This document shows positions 1 through 7,832 of a DNA stretch of 64,000 bases, one piece after another. This DNA is from Zeimonas sp050187175. Its GTDB lineage: Bacteria > Pseudomonadota > Gammaproteobacteria > Burkholderiales > Burkholderiaceae_E. The position numbers were made by a program, and so were the translations under genes. Under the pieces are notes generated by a model that worked only from the letters and a program-made list of their open reading frames with translations, searched no databases and was not told where the DNA came from. The DNA lies in assembly GCA_050187175.1 (NCBI GenBank), contig JBFWXS010000017.1:26771-90770 (forward strand). Direction: 5' to 3'. Each line of letters starts with the position of its first letter. The stretch's first letter is position 1.

Positions 1-194
1 GCCAGCGCCATTGCACCCAGCACGCGATGACTCCAGCTTCGAAGCCAGCCGCCCGGCGCATGGCGGCGCGGCGGATTCCGGAGCGACGGACGTCGAACTG
101 CCGCACGTCGATCGGAATCCGCGAACGCCGCCGAAGCGGCTTCCATGGCTGACCCTGGAGCGTCTGCCGAATGCGGCGAGAGGGTGGTAGGCAT
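1..194 (-). CDS. Partial N-terminus of a leftward gene, possibly an ABC permease
   Basis: The minus strand is open from an ATG at 194 to the window edge, giving 64 full codons with no stop. A good Shine-Dalgarno (GGAGA) lies about 6 bases upstream of the ATG. The visible protein starts MPTTLSPHS, is rich in Ala, Arg and Pro, and ends with a basic stretch (LRSWSHRVLGAMALA) that looks like the cytoplasmic lead-in to a first membrane helix. That architecture is common in nitrate/sulfonate/taurine-type ABC permeases, but only the first 64 residues are present, so the family is inference. It is divergent from the monooxygenase at 368 and may share its control region. Confidence 0.45.
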   Translation of the reverse strand, partial: MPTTLSPHSADAPGSAMEAASAAFADSDRRAAVRRPSLRNPPRRHAPGGWLRSWSHRVLGAMAL

Positions 195-317
195 CGTGTC
201 TCCATGCGCCGATCGAAGCCGGCGAAACGTTGTGAATGAGCGAGTCCCCACGACAGCGTGGACGGAAGCGTTGACGACGAGCGCATTGTATTAGCAGCGT
301 TACCCACTATGCAATGC

Positions 318-333
318 TTATCCCATAGGATAA
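318..333. promoter_or_regulatory. Perfect inverted repeat, probable operator upstream of the monooxygenase
   Basis: TTATCC-CATA-GGATAA is a perfect 6-bp inverted repeat with a 4-base spacer, 34 bases before the ATG at 368. It overlaps a possible -10 element (TAATAT). A closely similar palindrome lies at 4450-4466 before the esterase at the other end of the cluster, so both are likely sites for the IclR regulator encoded between them (inference). Confidence 0.6.
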
Positions 334-367
334 TATCCGCTCGTCCTCTCTTCTTGCACTGCACACG

Positions 368-2029
368 ATGTCTGCCAATCCGCCGATGCCCCAGGAAGTT
401 CCGGTTCTGATCGTGGGCGCAGGCCCTGTCGGACTGGCATTGGCCAACGAACTCGGATACCGCGGGATCGCTTATCTGCTCGTCGACGAAGGAAACGGCG
501 AAGTCGTTTTCCCCGCGGGAGAAGGCATCTTTTCGCGGACGATGGAACACCTGAGACGATGGGGCTATTCATCCGAAGTTCGCGAGACTTCGCTTTTTCC
601 GGCGGACCAGCCCCGCAACACCATCTTCGCGACTTCCTTTCGCGGACGGGAGCTGGCCCGCTTCACCGGCCTCTCCAACCGGCAGGAAGCAAGGAGCAAT
701 CCTCATTCGCCGGAAGGCGGGATGTTCTGCCCGAAGATGGCCTTCGATCCCGCGCTGCGCAGGGGCGCGGAACGCGCCGGCGTCGGTGTTCTGCGCTACC
801 GGACGCGGCTGGCCTCGTTCTCGCAGAACGAGGACTGCGTCCACGCCGAGGTGGTGGACCTGGAAGAGGGCACCCGGTACGCCGTCCGCGCCCGCTACCT
901 CGCCGCCGCGGACGGCGCCCACAGCGCGGTTCGACGCACGCTGAACGTCAACTACGTCGGCTCGTTCGCCGAAGGTCACAACTTCGCCATCCACTTCCAG
1001 TGCGAGCCGCTGGCGCGCGAGATCCATCGCCTCTATGGCGCTCCGATCACGCAGTTGCACATGCTCAATGAAGCGAACCGGCCTTACCTGGTGGCCGTGA
1101 ACGGAACCGACCAGTGGCGGCTTTCCATGTATATCGATCCCAGCGACAAGCCCGATCCGGCCGACACGCTGCGCCGCATCTTCGGCAGCGAGCTGCCGAT
1201 GCAGGTGCTGCGCGCCCAGCCGTGGAAAGGAAACCGCGTGGTTGCCGAACGGTATCGGGTCGATCGCGTCTTCCTGCTCGGCGATGCCGCTCATCTGCGC
1301 TGGCCCAAGGGCGGTTTCGGCGCGAATACGGGAATCGGCGACGCGGTCGACCTGGGATGGAAGCTGTGGGCTTCGCTGCAGGGCTGGGGCGGAGACGGCC
1401 TGCTGGACAGCTATGAGCTCGAACGGCGTCCGATCGCCGTGCGGAACGTGAACGAAGCCGCGAACAACCGGGTCTTCGACGAGATGATCGTCGCTACCGA
1501 TCTTCTGGACGCCGCCGGCGTGGACGGCGACGCAGCGCGCCAGGCCATCGCGCATGATCTGTACGCCTATCGCCTGCGGGAGTTCCGTACGGCCGGCATA
1601 CAGCTTGGATATCGCTATCGCAATTCGCCCATCTGCATCGCCGACGGCTCTCTGGAGCCTCCCGACGACCATATGCTCTATTCCCCGTCCACCTGGCCGG
1701 GGGCTCGCGCCCCGCATGTATGGCTCAGCGATGCGAGGTCCACGCTCGATCTGTTCGGGCCGGACTTCGTGCTGATCCGGCTGGATCCCGCCATCGACGC
1801 CGCGAACTGGGTACAGGCGGCCAAGGCACGCGGCGTCCCGTTTCGCGTCGTCGATCTGGACGGTGCGGCCGCTGCGGTGCGCGAGCGCTACGAGCGCAGC
1901 CTCGTGCTGGTGCGGCCGGACGGGCACGTCGCATGGCGCGCTGACGACAATCCGGCCGACGCGGCCGCCATCCTGGGCAAGGTGACGGGACACGCCGGCC
2001 GGTCCGATTTTGAAGTGCTCAATAGGTGA
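368..2029 (+). CDS. FAD-dependent aromatic monooxygenase (PheA/TfdB/MhpA type)
   Basis: This 553-residue protein is a class A flavoprotein hydroxylase. It would use NAD(P)H and O2 to hydroxylate an aromatic or related ring in the cytoplasm. The sequence shows the dinucleotide motif GAGPVG (residues 17-22), the DG motif around residue 183 (DGAHSAVR) and the flavin-ribityl motif GDAAH near 305 followed by PKGGFGANTG. A C-terminal thioredoxin-like region ends with a LVRPDGHVAWRAD stretch, as in phenol hydroxylase and TfdB relatives. Length is normal for the family. The VOC gene begins 6 bases after its stop, so the two are probably co-transcribed. Substrate cannot be read from sequence. Confidence 0.9.
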   Translation: MSANPPMPQEVPVLIVGAGPVGLALANELGYRGIAYLLVDEGNGEVVFPAGEGIFSRTMEHLRRWGYSSEVRETSLFPADQPRNTIFATSFRGRELARFTGLSNRQEARSNPHSPEGGMFCPKMAFDPALRRGAERAGVGVLRYRTRLASFSQNEDCVHAEVVDLEEGTRYAVRARYLAAADGAHSAVRRTLNVNYVGSFAEGHNFAIHFQCEPLAREIHRLYGAPITQLHMLNEANRPYLVAVNGTDQWRLSMYIDPSDKPDPADTLRRIFGSELPMQVLRAQPWKGNRVVAERYRVDRVFLLGDAAHLRWPKGGFGANTGIGDAVDLGWKLWASLQGWGGDGLLDSYELERRPIAVRNVNEAANNRVFDEMIVATDLLDAAGVDGDAARQAIAHDLYAYRLREFRTAGIQLGYRYRNSPICIADGSLEPPDDHMLYSPSTWPGARAPHVWLSDARSTLDLFGPDFVLIRLDPAIDAANWVQAAKARGVPFRVVDLDGAAAAVRERYERSLVLVRPDGHVAWRADDNPADAAAILGKVTGHAGRSDFEVLNR

Positions 2030-2035
2030 TGTGCC

Positions 2036-2662
2036 ATGGATCCGAGCTCATTGGAATCGCTTCGCGACAAGACCGCCGCCCTCGCCCCGGTCTGGATCTC
2101 CGAGATCGTGCTGCAGACAGGCCGCTTCGACGAAATGAAGGCCTGGTACGAAGCGGTGCTGGGCAGTCCGTGGTCCTTTGAAAGCCGCCCGCAACAGAAG
2201 CTGTCGCAGCTGCCCGAAGGCGAGAAGCAGGTCCGCGCCGCCGACGTGCGGGCGTGCTTCATGCGCCTGCAGCCGTCGTTTCCGCACGGCATGACCTTCG
2301 CCATCTTCGAGCTGCCCGGCATCAGAGCGGCGGCGACGCGCGATCCGGGCCTCAACCATCTTCAGTTCAAGAACCCGGACCTGGAGACTCTGATGCGCCG
2401 GATCGAATGGCTGCGGGACGTCGGCATTCATCCGCAGAGGTCGGCCAACCACGGTCATGTCCTCAGCTTCTATTTCAAGGACCCCGACGGAAACGTAGTG
2501 GAGTTCTGCATCAACAATTTCGATTCGGCCGAGGAAGCCGCGGCTTTCACGCGCACCGATGCCTTCAAGAGGAATCCCTCCGGCATCGAACTGGATCGTG
2601 ATGTATTCTTGAAGCGTTATCGGGACGGCGAACCTCGGTCCTCGCTGCTGGCCATTCCATAG
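2036..2662 (+). CDS. VOC-superfamily protein, extradiol-dioxygenase-like
   Basis: A 208-residue protein with two beta-alpha-beta-beta-beta modules of the vicinal-oxygen-chelate fold. The second module has the usual metal ligands, His108 (GLNHLQF) and Glu156 (VVEFCIN). The first-module strand reads ISEIVLQTG, with Glu23 where most relatives have His. It may therefore bind metal differently or not be a classical ring-cleavage enzyme. It follows the monooxygenase by 6 bases. That pairing suggests it acts on the hydroxylated product as an extradiol dioxygenase, isomerase or lyase. The fold assignment is firm; the reaction is inference. Confidence 0.8.
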   Translation: MDPSSLESLRDKTAALAPVWISEIVLQTGRFDEMKAWYEAVLGSPWSFESRPQQKLSQLPEGEKQVRAADVRACFMRLQPSFPHGMTFAIFELPGIRAAATRDPGLNHLQFKNPDLETLMRRIEWLRDVGIHPQRSANHGHVLSFYFKDPDGNVVEFCINNFDSAEEAAAFTRTDAFKRNPSGIELDRDVFLKRYRDGEPRSSLLAIP

Positions 2663-2674
2663 ACGCTTCGCGAT

Positions 2675-3508
2675 TTGAGCCAACAATCCTCATCCCCACC
2701 CAAGGGCATCCAGTCGGCCACGGTTGCGCTGTCGGTGCTGCGCGCTCTCATCGAATCCGGCCGTCCGCTCTATCTGCGCGAGATAGCGGCCGCCGCGGGC
2801 ATGGCCAGCAGCAATGTCTACCGTTATCTGGTGAGCTTCACCGAAGCCGAGATGGTGGTTCAGGATTCGTCGACCGGCCGATACGATCTGGGCCCCCTGG
2901 CCATCGAGCTCGGCCTGGCCGCGCTTCGCCGCGTGGATGCGGTCGATATCGCGGTGGAGAAGCTGGGCCTGCTCGTCGACAGCATGGAACTGGACGGACA
3001 TGTCACGGTCTGGGGAAGCGGCGGACCGACGGTCATCCGCTCGAAGCAGGGCTCCCGCCAGATCGCCGTCAAGATCGCCGAAGGCATCACCTTGCCGCTG
3101 CTTAATTCCGCGACCGGGCGCGTCTGGGCCGCCTTCTTCGCTCAAGGGAGAGTGGCGAGCGCCGTCGACAAGGAGGTGAGCGCCGCCGCCCGGACGCAGC
3201 GAGTCAGCAAGGACACGCTGCGCGCCAGGTTCAGCGAGGAGATCCAGGAGATCCAGCGCCGGGGCCTGGCCGCGTCATCGGGCGAGCGGCGATCCGGCAT
3301 CGATGCTCTGTGCGTCCCCGTCCTCGATCGGGACGGCGAGCTCGCGCTGACCCTCACGCTGGTCGGGTTCACCGGCCGGATGGATGTGCGGCCCAAGGGG
3401 CAGCCGGCCACGGCGCTGCGGGAGGCCGCGGAGCAGATCACGCGCCGGCTCGGAGGCGATGCCGCGATCATCGCCCGCTACGGGTGGCGCGCAGCCGCCG
3501 GCAGATAG
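2675..3508 (+). CDS. IclR-family transcriptional regulator
   Basis: A 277-residue regulator starting at TTG, 12 bases after the VOC stop. It has an N-terminal winged helix-turn-helix (about residues 14-70, with LREIAAAAGMASSNVYRYL) and a C-terminal IclR effector-binding domain (about 90-265). IclR proteins bind short palindromes near the promoters they control and respond to small aromatic or organic acids. Two similar palindromes at 318-333 and 4450-4466 flank the cluster, so it probably controls the monooxygenase/VOC transcript, itself and the convergent esterase. The TTG start is used because no ATG or GTG fits the conserved N-terminus better. Confidence 0.9.
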   Translation: MSQQSSSPPKGIQSATVALSVLRALIESGRPLYLREIAAAAGMASSNVYRYLVSFTEAEMVVQDSSTGRYDLGPLAIELGLAALRRVDAVDIAVEKLGLLVDSMELDGHVTVWGSGGPTVIRSKQGSRQIAVKIAEGITLPLLNSATGRVWAAFFAQGRVASAVDKEVSAAARTQRVSKDTLRARFSEEIQEIQRRGLAASSGERRSGIDALCVPVLDRDGELALTLTLVGFTGRMDVRPKGQPATALREAAEQITRRLGGDAAIIARYGWRAAAGR

Positions 3509-3523
3509 CCGGCCGCCCGGCGC

Positions 3524-4432
3524 TCATTCGCCGGGAATGTGGCGATGGACGAACGCCACCAGCGTGTTCAGCGCCTCGATGGACGCGGGCAAGGTCGGGT
3601 GGACGGTCGTGAACAGCGGCGGGGCGTCGAACTTCACCAGCGAGATGTCTCCGCCGGCGTGGCGATAGTTCGAGACGAAGCGCTCGCTTTCCGGAAGCTG
3701 GGACGGCGATTCCGGATCGACGTAGTTGTGGACCAGATCGCCGTTGGCTTGAATCCATAGCGCAGGCGGCGTTTGCACCTTTTCTCCGCGCTCCAGGATC
3801 AACATCGGATTGCCTTCGACCATGTCCGCTTCGGTGCCCCAGTACCGATGATGGAATCCGATAACGCGTTCGCACCAGTCAGGCGCTTGAGGCTGGGCCT
3901 TCTGGTGCTGCGCGTACCGATAGCGGCCCGACGGGTTGATCACCGGCCACAGCATCACCACGCATCGGACCGACGCATCGACCTCGGGCGCTGCGCTGTT
4001 CGCGGGCGGTGCATCGTCCAGAGGGATGGCCGCGTATCGCGGGTCCGCGGGCTTCATCGCGGCCAGCATCGCCAGATGCGCGCCGGATGAGTTGCCGGAG
4101 ATGCCGACCATATGGGGCCGAGTCTTCAAGCGCGCGGCATGGGTCTTCACCCAGCGCACGGCGAAGTTGACGTCCGCGACCGAGCCTGGATACCGGCCGG
4201 CCTCGGCTTGGCGAAAGTCGATCGCGATGACGGCGACGCCGCTTCGGGCCAGCGCCTCATGAACCGACTTCCCTCGCAGCCGGTCGAACTGGCACCAGGC
4301 GCCGCCATGCACCTCGACCATGGCCGGAAACGGGCCCGGTCCGCGCGGGATGAAGAGGCGGGCGAGAAGCTGCTGATCGCCGTGACGAAGGTACTCCACG
4401 TCTTCGATGTCGAACTCGAATGCGGACTGCAT
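3524..4432 (-). CDS. Alpha/beta-hydrolase, esterase of the HSL/BD-FAE type
   Basis: A 302-residue cytoplasmic alpha/beta-hydrolase. The oxyanion-hole motif HGG is at residues 42-44 (VEVHGGAW), the nucleophile elbow GNSSG is near residue 114, and a late Asp (NGDLVHNY) and His (TTVHPTLP) can complete the triad. The family includes hormone-sensitive-lipase-like esterases and arylformamidases. It is convergent with the IclR gene, with 15 bases between stop codons. Its own promoter region carries an inverted repeat like the one before the monooxygenase, which argues that it belongs to the same pathway, perhaps hydrolysing an ester or lactone intermediate (inference). Confidence 0.85.
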   Translation of the reverse strand: MQSAFEFDIEDVEYLRHGDQQLLARLFIPRGPGPFPAMVEVHGGAWCQFDRLRGKSVHEALARSGVAVIAIDFRQAEAGRYPGSVADVNFAVRWVKTHAARLKTRPHMVGISGNSSGAHLAMLAAMKPADPRYAAIPLDDAPPANSAAPEVDASVRCVVMLWPVINPSGRYRYAQHQKAQPQAPDWCERVIGFHHRYWGTEADMVEGNPMLILERGEKVQTPPALWIQANGDLVHNYVDPESPSQLPESERFVSNYRHAGGDISLVKFDAPPLFTTVHPTLPASIEALNTLVAFVHRHIPGE

Positions 4433-4449
4433 GGGGGGCTCTGCCGGTT

Positions 4450-4466
4450 GTTATCGTATGGATAAC
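4450..4466. promoter_or_regulatory. Inverted repeat upstream of the esterase, second copy of the cluster operator
   Basis: GTTATC-GTATG-GATAAC lies 17 bases upstream of the esterase ATG. Read on the minus strand it contains TTATCCATACGATAA, very close to the TTATCC-CATA-GGATAA site at 318-333. The remaining bases up to the glycosyltransferase at 4649 show no other obvious feature. Confidence 0.55.
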
Positions 4467-4648
4467 AGATTACCTGATGTGCAATGACGCGGCAAGGCGG
4501 ATTCGGTCGCGAGGTTTCACGGACAGCTAAGCCGGACGGGCTTCAAGCGAGCGCCGACGGCAGGCGAGGAGCTGCGGCGCTGCGCGACTGATGGCAGAAT
4601 GCAGCGGCCGATCCGCGCCGGCTCCAGGGCGCGTCTCCGAAGGAATCG

Positions 4649-5890
4649 ATGCGCGCGCCATTCGAGCTGCCGTCCGCCACGCAGGTGACCGGACCGGTCA
4701 CGGCGGAAGCCGGCGGCCATGCGCGCCCCGTGCCGCTGCGCCTGCTGATCGGCCTGCAGTACTACCTGCCGCATCGGACCGGCTATACGCTGCACGTTCA
4801 GCGCGTGGCGCGGGCGCTGGCGGCGCGCGGCCATTCGGTCAGCGTGCTGACGGCGCGCCATCTGCCGCAGCTCGCGCTGCGCGAGACCATAGACGGCGTC
4901 GACGTGCTGCGGCTGTCGGCGCCGCTGCGCATCAGCCGCGGCGCGGTGATGCCCGGCTATCCGTGGCACGCCTGGCGGCTGGCAGCGCAGGCCGATGCGA
5001 TCTGGATCAGCACGCCGCTGCTGGAAACCTCGCTGTGGGCCGCGGTGGCCCGGCTGCGCCGGCGCCGATTGGTCATCACGCATCACGGCGACCTGCATCT
5101 GCCCGGCGGCCTGCTGAACCGCTTCATCGAGCGCTTCACGTTCGCCAACTACCGGATCGCCGCGCGCGCCGCCGATGCGATCGTGGCCTATAGCGACGAC
5201 TACGCGCGCTTCAGTCCCTATCTGCGCCCGTACGCCGGCAAGGTCAGCGTCAACTATCCGCCGCTGGAAATTCCGCGGCCCGACCCCGCGGCAGTCGCGC
5301 GGCTGCGTGCCCGGCTGGCGCCGCAGGGCGGTCCGGTGATCGGCTTCGCCGGACGCTTCGTCCGCGAGAAGCGGCCCGACGTGCTGCTGCAGGCGGCGCT
5401 GCTGCTGCGGCAGCGCTATCCCGGCCTGCGCATCGCGTTCGCCGGCCAGCACAGGATAGGCTATGAGGACACCTGGCAGCGCTGCGGCGAGCTGCTCGCC
5501 GAGGTCGGCGACAGCGCGGTGTTCCTGGGGCTGATCGAGGATGCGCAGGCGCTCGCCGATTTCTATGCGGCCTGCGACGTGCTCGCGCTGCCCTCCGAGT
5601 CCGAATGCTTCGCGCTGGTCCAGGTCGAGGCCATGCTGTGCGGCACGCCGGTGGTGGCCAGCGACATTCCCGGCGCGCGCGTGCCGGTGCAGCAGACGGG
5701 CATGGGCCGGCTGTGCCGCTGCGGCGACGCGCAGGCGCTGGCCGACGGCATTGCCGCCGTGCTCGAAGCGCCGGAGCGCCATCGCCGTCCGCGCGATCAG
5801 ATCGAAGCCGTGTTCGATCTGGAACGCACCGTCGACCGCTACGAAGCGCTGTTCGCCGGCCGGCCGCTGCCGAGCGAGTCTTTCGCGTGA
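4649..5890 (+). CDS. Glycosyltransferase family 4 (GT-B fold)
   Basis: A 413-residue GT-B glycosyltransferase that would transfer a sugar from a nucleotide-sugar donor to a lipid-linked or growing glycan on the cytoplasmic face. Visible features are the N-terminal acceptor domain with an HHGDLHLPGG loop around residue 150, the donor-domain entry GFAGRFVREKRPDVLL (about 232-247), and the E-x7-E motif in ESECFALVQVEAM (about 317) followed by GTPVVASDIPGARV. The ATG at 4649 has a purine-rich AAGGAA just upstream. Its stop overlaps the GTG of the methyltransferase, so the two are translationally coupled. First gene of the 15-kb glycan cluster. Confidence 0.9.
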   Translation: MRAPFELPSATQVTGPVTAEAGGHARPVPLRLLIGLQYYLPHRTGYTLHVQRVARALAARGHSVSVLTARHLPQLALRETIDGVDVLRLSAPLRISRGAVMPGYPWHAWRLAAQADAIWISTPLLETSLWAAVARLRRRRLVITHHGDLHLPGGLLNRFIERFTFANYRIAARAADAIVAYSDDYARFSPYLRPYAGKVSVNYPPLEIPRPDPAAVARLRARLAPQGGPVIGFAGRFVREKRPDVLLQAALLLRQRYPGLRIAFAGQHRIGYEDTWQRCGELLAEVGDSAVFLGLIEDAQALADFYAACDVLALPSESECFALVQVEAMLCGTPVVASDIPGARVPVQQTGMGRLCRCGDAQALADGIAAVLEAPERHRRPRDQIEAVFDLERTVDRYEALFAGRPLPSESFA

Positions 5891-6780
5891 ATCGCGACGG
5901 CGCGCCGGGCCTCGATCCCCGTCTGGCGGCGTTGATCGAACCGGAGCTCGATCCCGCGTACCGGCGGCGCGTCGCCACCGTGATGCGATGGCTGCCGCCG
6001 TCGTCCGAGCCCGATTCGCACGTCGTCGATATCGGCTGCGGCCGCGGCTACTTCATCCATTACTACACGCAGCTCGGCCAGCGGGCCATGACCGGCATCG
6101 AATACGACGCGCGAATCGCCGGGCTGGCGCGGCGCGCACTGGCCGGACGCGACGGCGTGCGCGTGCTGCGCGCGGCCGCCGGCGCGCTGCCGCTGCGCGA
6201 CAGCTGCTGCACGGGGGCGGTGATGAGCGAGATCCTCGAACACGTGCCCGACGACGTGGCCGCGCTGCGCGAAGCGTGGCGCGTGCTGCGGCCCGGCGGC
6301 GTGCTCGCGGTCACGGTGCCGAACGCGCGCTATCCGTGGCTGTGGGATCCGCTGAACCGCACGCTGGAATGGCTGCATCTGCCGCCGATCCGGCGCGGGC
6401 CGCTGGCCGGCATCTGGGCCGAGCATCTGCGCCTGTACGACATCGCGACGCTGCGCGACGTCGTGCGGCGCGCGGGCTTCGACATCGAAGAGGAGCGTGC
6501 GTTCGTGCGCTGGTGCCTGCCGCTGTCGCACAATCTGCTGTACGGCATCGGCAAGCCGCTGCTCGAGTCCGGCTGGCTGCCGAAGTCGGCGGCGCAGATG
6601 ATCGATCGGCATCGCTCGATCGAGGAGACCGGCCCGGCAGCGCGCTCCGTACCCCGAGGCAGTGCGCTGACGCGCCTGCTGCATGCGCTGGTGAACGTGG
6701 CTGAGCCCTGGAACGCGGATGACGAGGGCGTCGATGCGCCGACCGTCAATCTTTGCATCAAGGCGCGCAAGCCGGCATGA
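5887..6780 (+). CDS. SAM-dependent class I methyltransferase
   Basis: A 297-residue methyltransferase starting at a GTG that overlaps the upstream stop (GTGA). Motif I is VDIGCGRGYF (about residues 47-56), followed by the acidic ribose-binding strand (GIEYDARI) and the post-I/II region MSEILEHVPDDVAALREAW, as in Methyltransf_11-type enzymes. The C-terminal 90 residues are specific and unassigned. In this context it most likely O- or N-methylates a sugar or lipid carrier made by the cluster. Acceptor unknown. Its stop faces that of the epimerase gene, 27 bases away. Confidence 0.88.
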   Translation: MNRDGAPGLDPRLAALIEPELDPAYRRRVATVMRWLPPSSEPDSHVVDIGCGRGYFIHYYTQLGQRAMTGIEYDARIAGLARRALAGRDGVRVLRAAAGALPLRDSCCTGAVMSEILEHVPDDVAALREAWRVLRPGGVLAVTVPNARYPWLWDPLNRTLEWLHLPPIRRGPLAGIWAEHLRLYDIATLRDVVRRAGFDIEEERAFVRWCLPLSHNLLYGIGKPLLESGWLPKSAAQMIDRHRSIEETGPAARSVPRGSALTRLLHALVNVAEPWNADDEGVDAPTVNLCIKARKPA

Positions 6781-6807
6781 CGGCGCCGCTGTACGCCTGT
6801 CGCCGCG

Positions 6808-7809
6808 TCAATCGCTGCGGCTGCGAAACCAGCGGATAGTGGCCTCCAGACCCTCGTCGAGCTCGATGCGCGGCTGCCAGCCCAGCGTCGCCCGCGCCAG
6901 TGCGATGTCGGGACAGCGTCGCACCGGATCGTCGGCCGGCAGCGGCATCAGCCGCAGCGCCGAACGCGAGCCGCACAGCGCGACGATGCGCTGCGCCAGC
7001 GCGGCCACGGTGATCTCCTGCGGATTGCCCAGGTTGATCGGTCCGGCGGCACTGGCGGCCGGTGCGGCCGCCAGTCGCAGCAGGCCGTCGACGATGTCGT
7101 CGACATAGCAGAACGAGCGCGTCTGCGAGCCGTCGCCGTAGACGGTGACCGGCGCGCCGCGCAGCGCCTGCACGATGAAGTTCGACACGACCCGCCCGTC
7201 GTCGGCGCGCATGCGCGGCCCGTAGACGTTGAACAGCCGCGCGATCCGCGTATCCAGGTTGTACTGCGTGCGCCAGGTGACGAACATGGTCTCGGCGCAG
7301 CGCTTGCTCTCGTTGTAGCAGGCCCGCGCGCCGATCGGGTTGACATGGCCCCAGTACGACTCGCGCTGCGGATGCTCGCGCGGGTCGCCGTAGATCTCGC
7401 TGGTCGATGCCTGCACGATGGTCGCGCCGCGGCGGCGCGCGAGTTCGAGCAGATGCATCGCACCCAGCACCGAGGCCTTGATCGTTTCCACCGGATGGCG
7501 CTGGTAGTCGATCGGCGATGCCGGGCAGGCGAGATTGATGATCAGCCCGGCGTCGATGTCCAGCGGCTCGGCCACGTCGTGCTCGATCAGCGTGAAGCCG
7601 TCCTTGCCGGCCAGCCGCGCCAGGTTGCTGCGCGCGCCCGACAGCAGGTTGTCGACGCCGGTGACCCGCGCGCCGCGGGCCAGCAGGGCCTCGCACAGAT
7701 GCGAGCCGATGAAGCCGGCCGCGCCGGTCACCAGCACGCGCCGGTCTTCGAAGGCACCGCTCGCAATGGCGGGACCATCGCCCGCGATGGGATCAGAAGC
7801 GTCGGACAT
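6808..7809 (-). CDS. NAD-dependent sugar epimerase/dehydratase, UDP-glucuronate decarboxylase-like
   Basis: A 333-residue extended short-chain dehydrogenase. It has the Rossmann motif TGAAGFIGSH (residues 28-37), the catalytic Ser/Thr region QASTSEIYGDP, and the YNESK active site near residue 165. The stretch INLACPASPIDYQ plus SYWGHVNPIGARACYNESKR is typical of UDP-glucuronic acid decarboxylase (UDP-xylose synthase), which converts UDP-GlcA to UDP-xylose. The cluster may thus make a pentose donor for its glycosyltransferases. The ATG at 7809 precedes the fold directly. The upstream DUF2298 gene ends 23 bases before it, so it is probably the last gene of a three-gene leftward operon. Confidence 0.85.
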   Translation of the reverse strand: MSDASDPIAGDGPAIASGAFEDRRVLVTGAAGFIGSHLCEALLARGARVTGVDNLLSGARSNLARLAGKDGFTLIEHDVAEPLDIDAGLIINLACPASPIDYQRHPVETIKASVLGAMHLLELARRRGATIVQASTSEIYGDPREHPQRESYWGHVNPIGARACYNESKRCAETMFVTWRTQYNLDTRIARLFNVYGPRMRADDGRVVSNFIVQALRGAPVTVYGDGSQTRSFCYVDDIVDGLLRLAAAPAASAAGPINLGNPQEITVAALAQRIVALCGSRSALRLMPLPADDPVRRCPDIALARATLGWQPRIELDEGLEATIRWFRSRSD

Positions 7810-7832
7810 GTCGGGTTCGTGCACGGATGGGC

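Noticed and set aside
569..1993. A 474-codon minus frame over the FAD monooxygenase
   Set aside because: No motif or start context, whereas the sense frame has all flavoprotein signatures.
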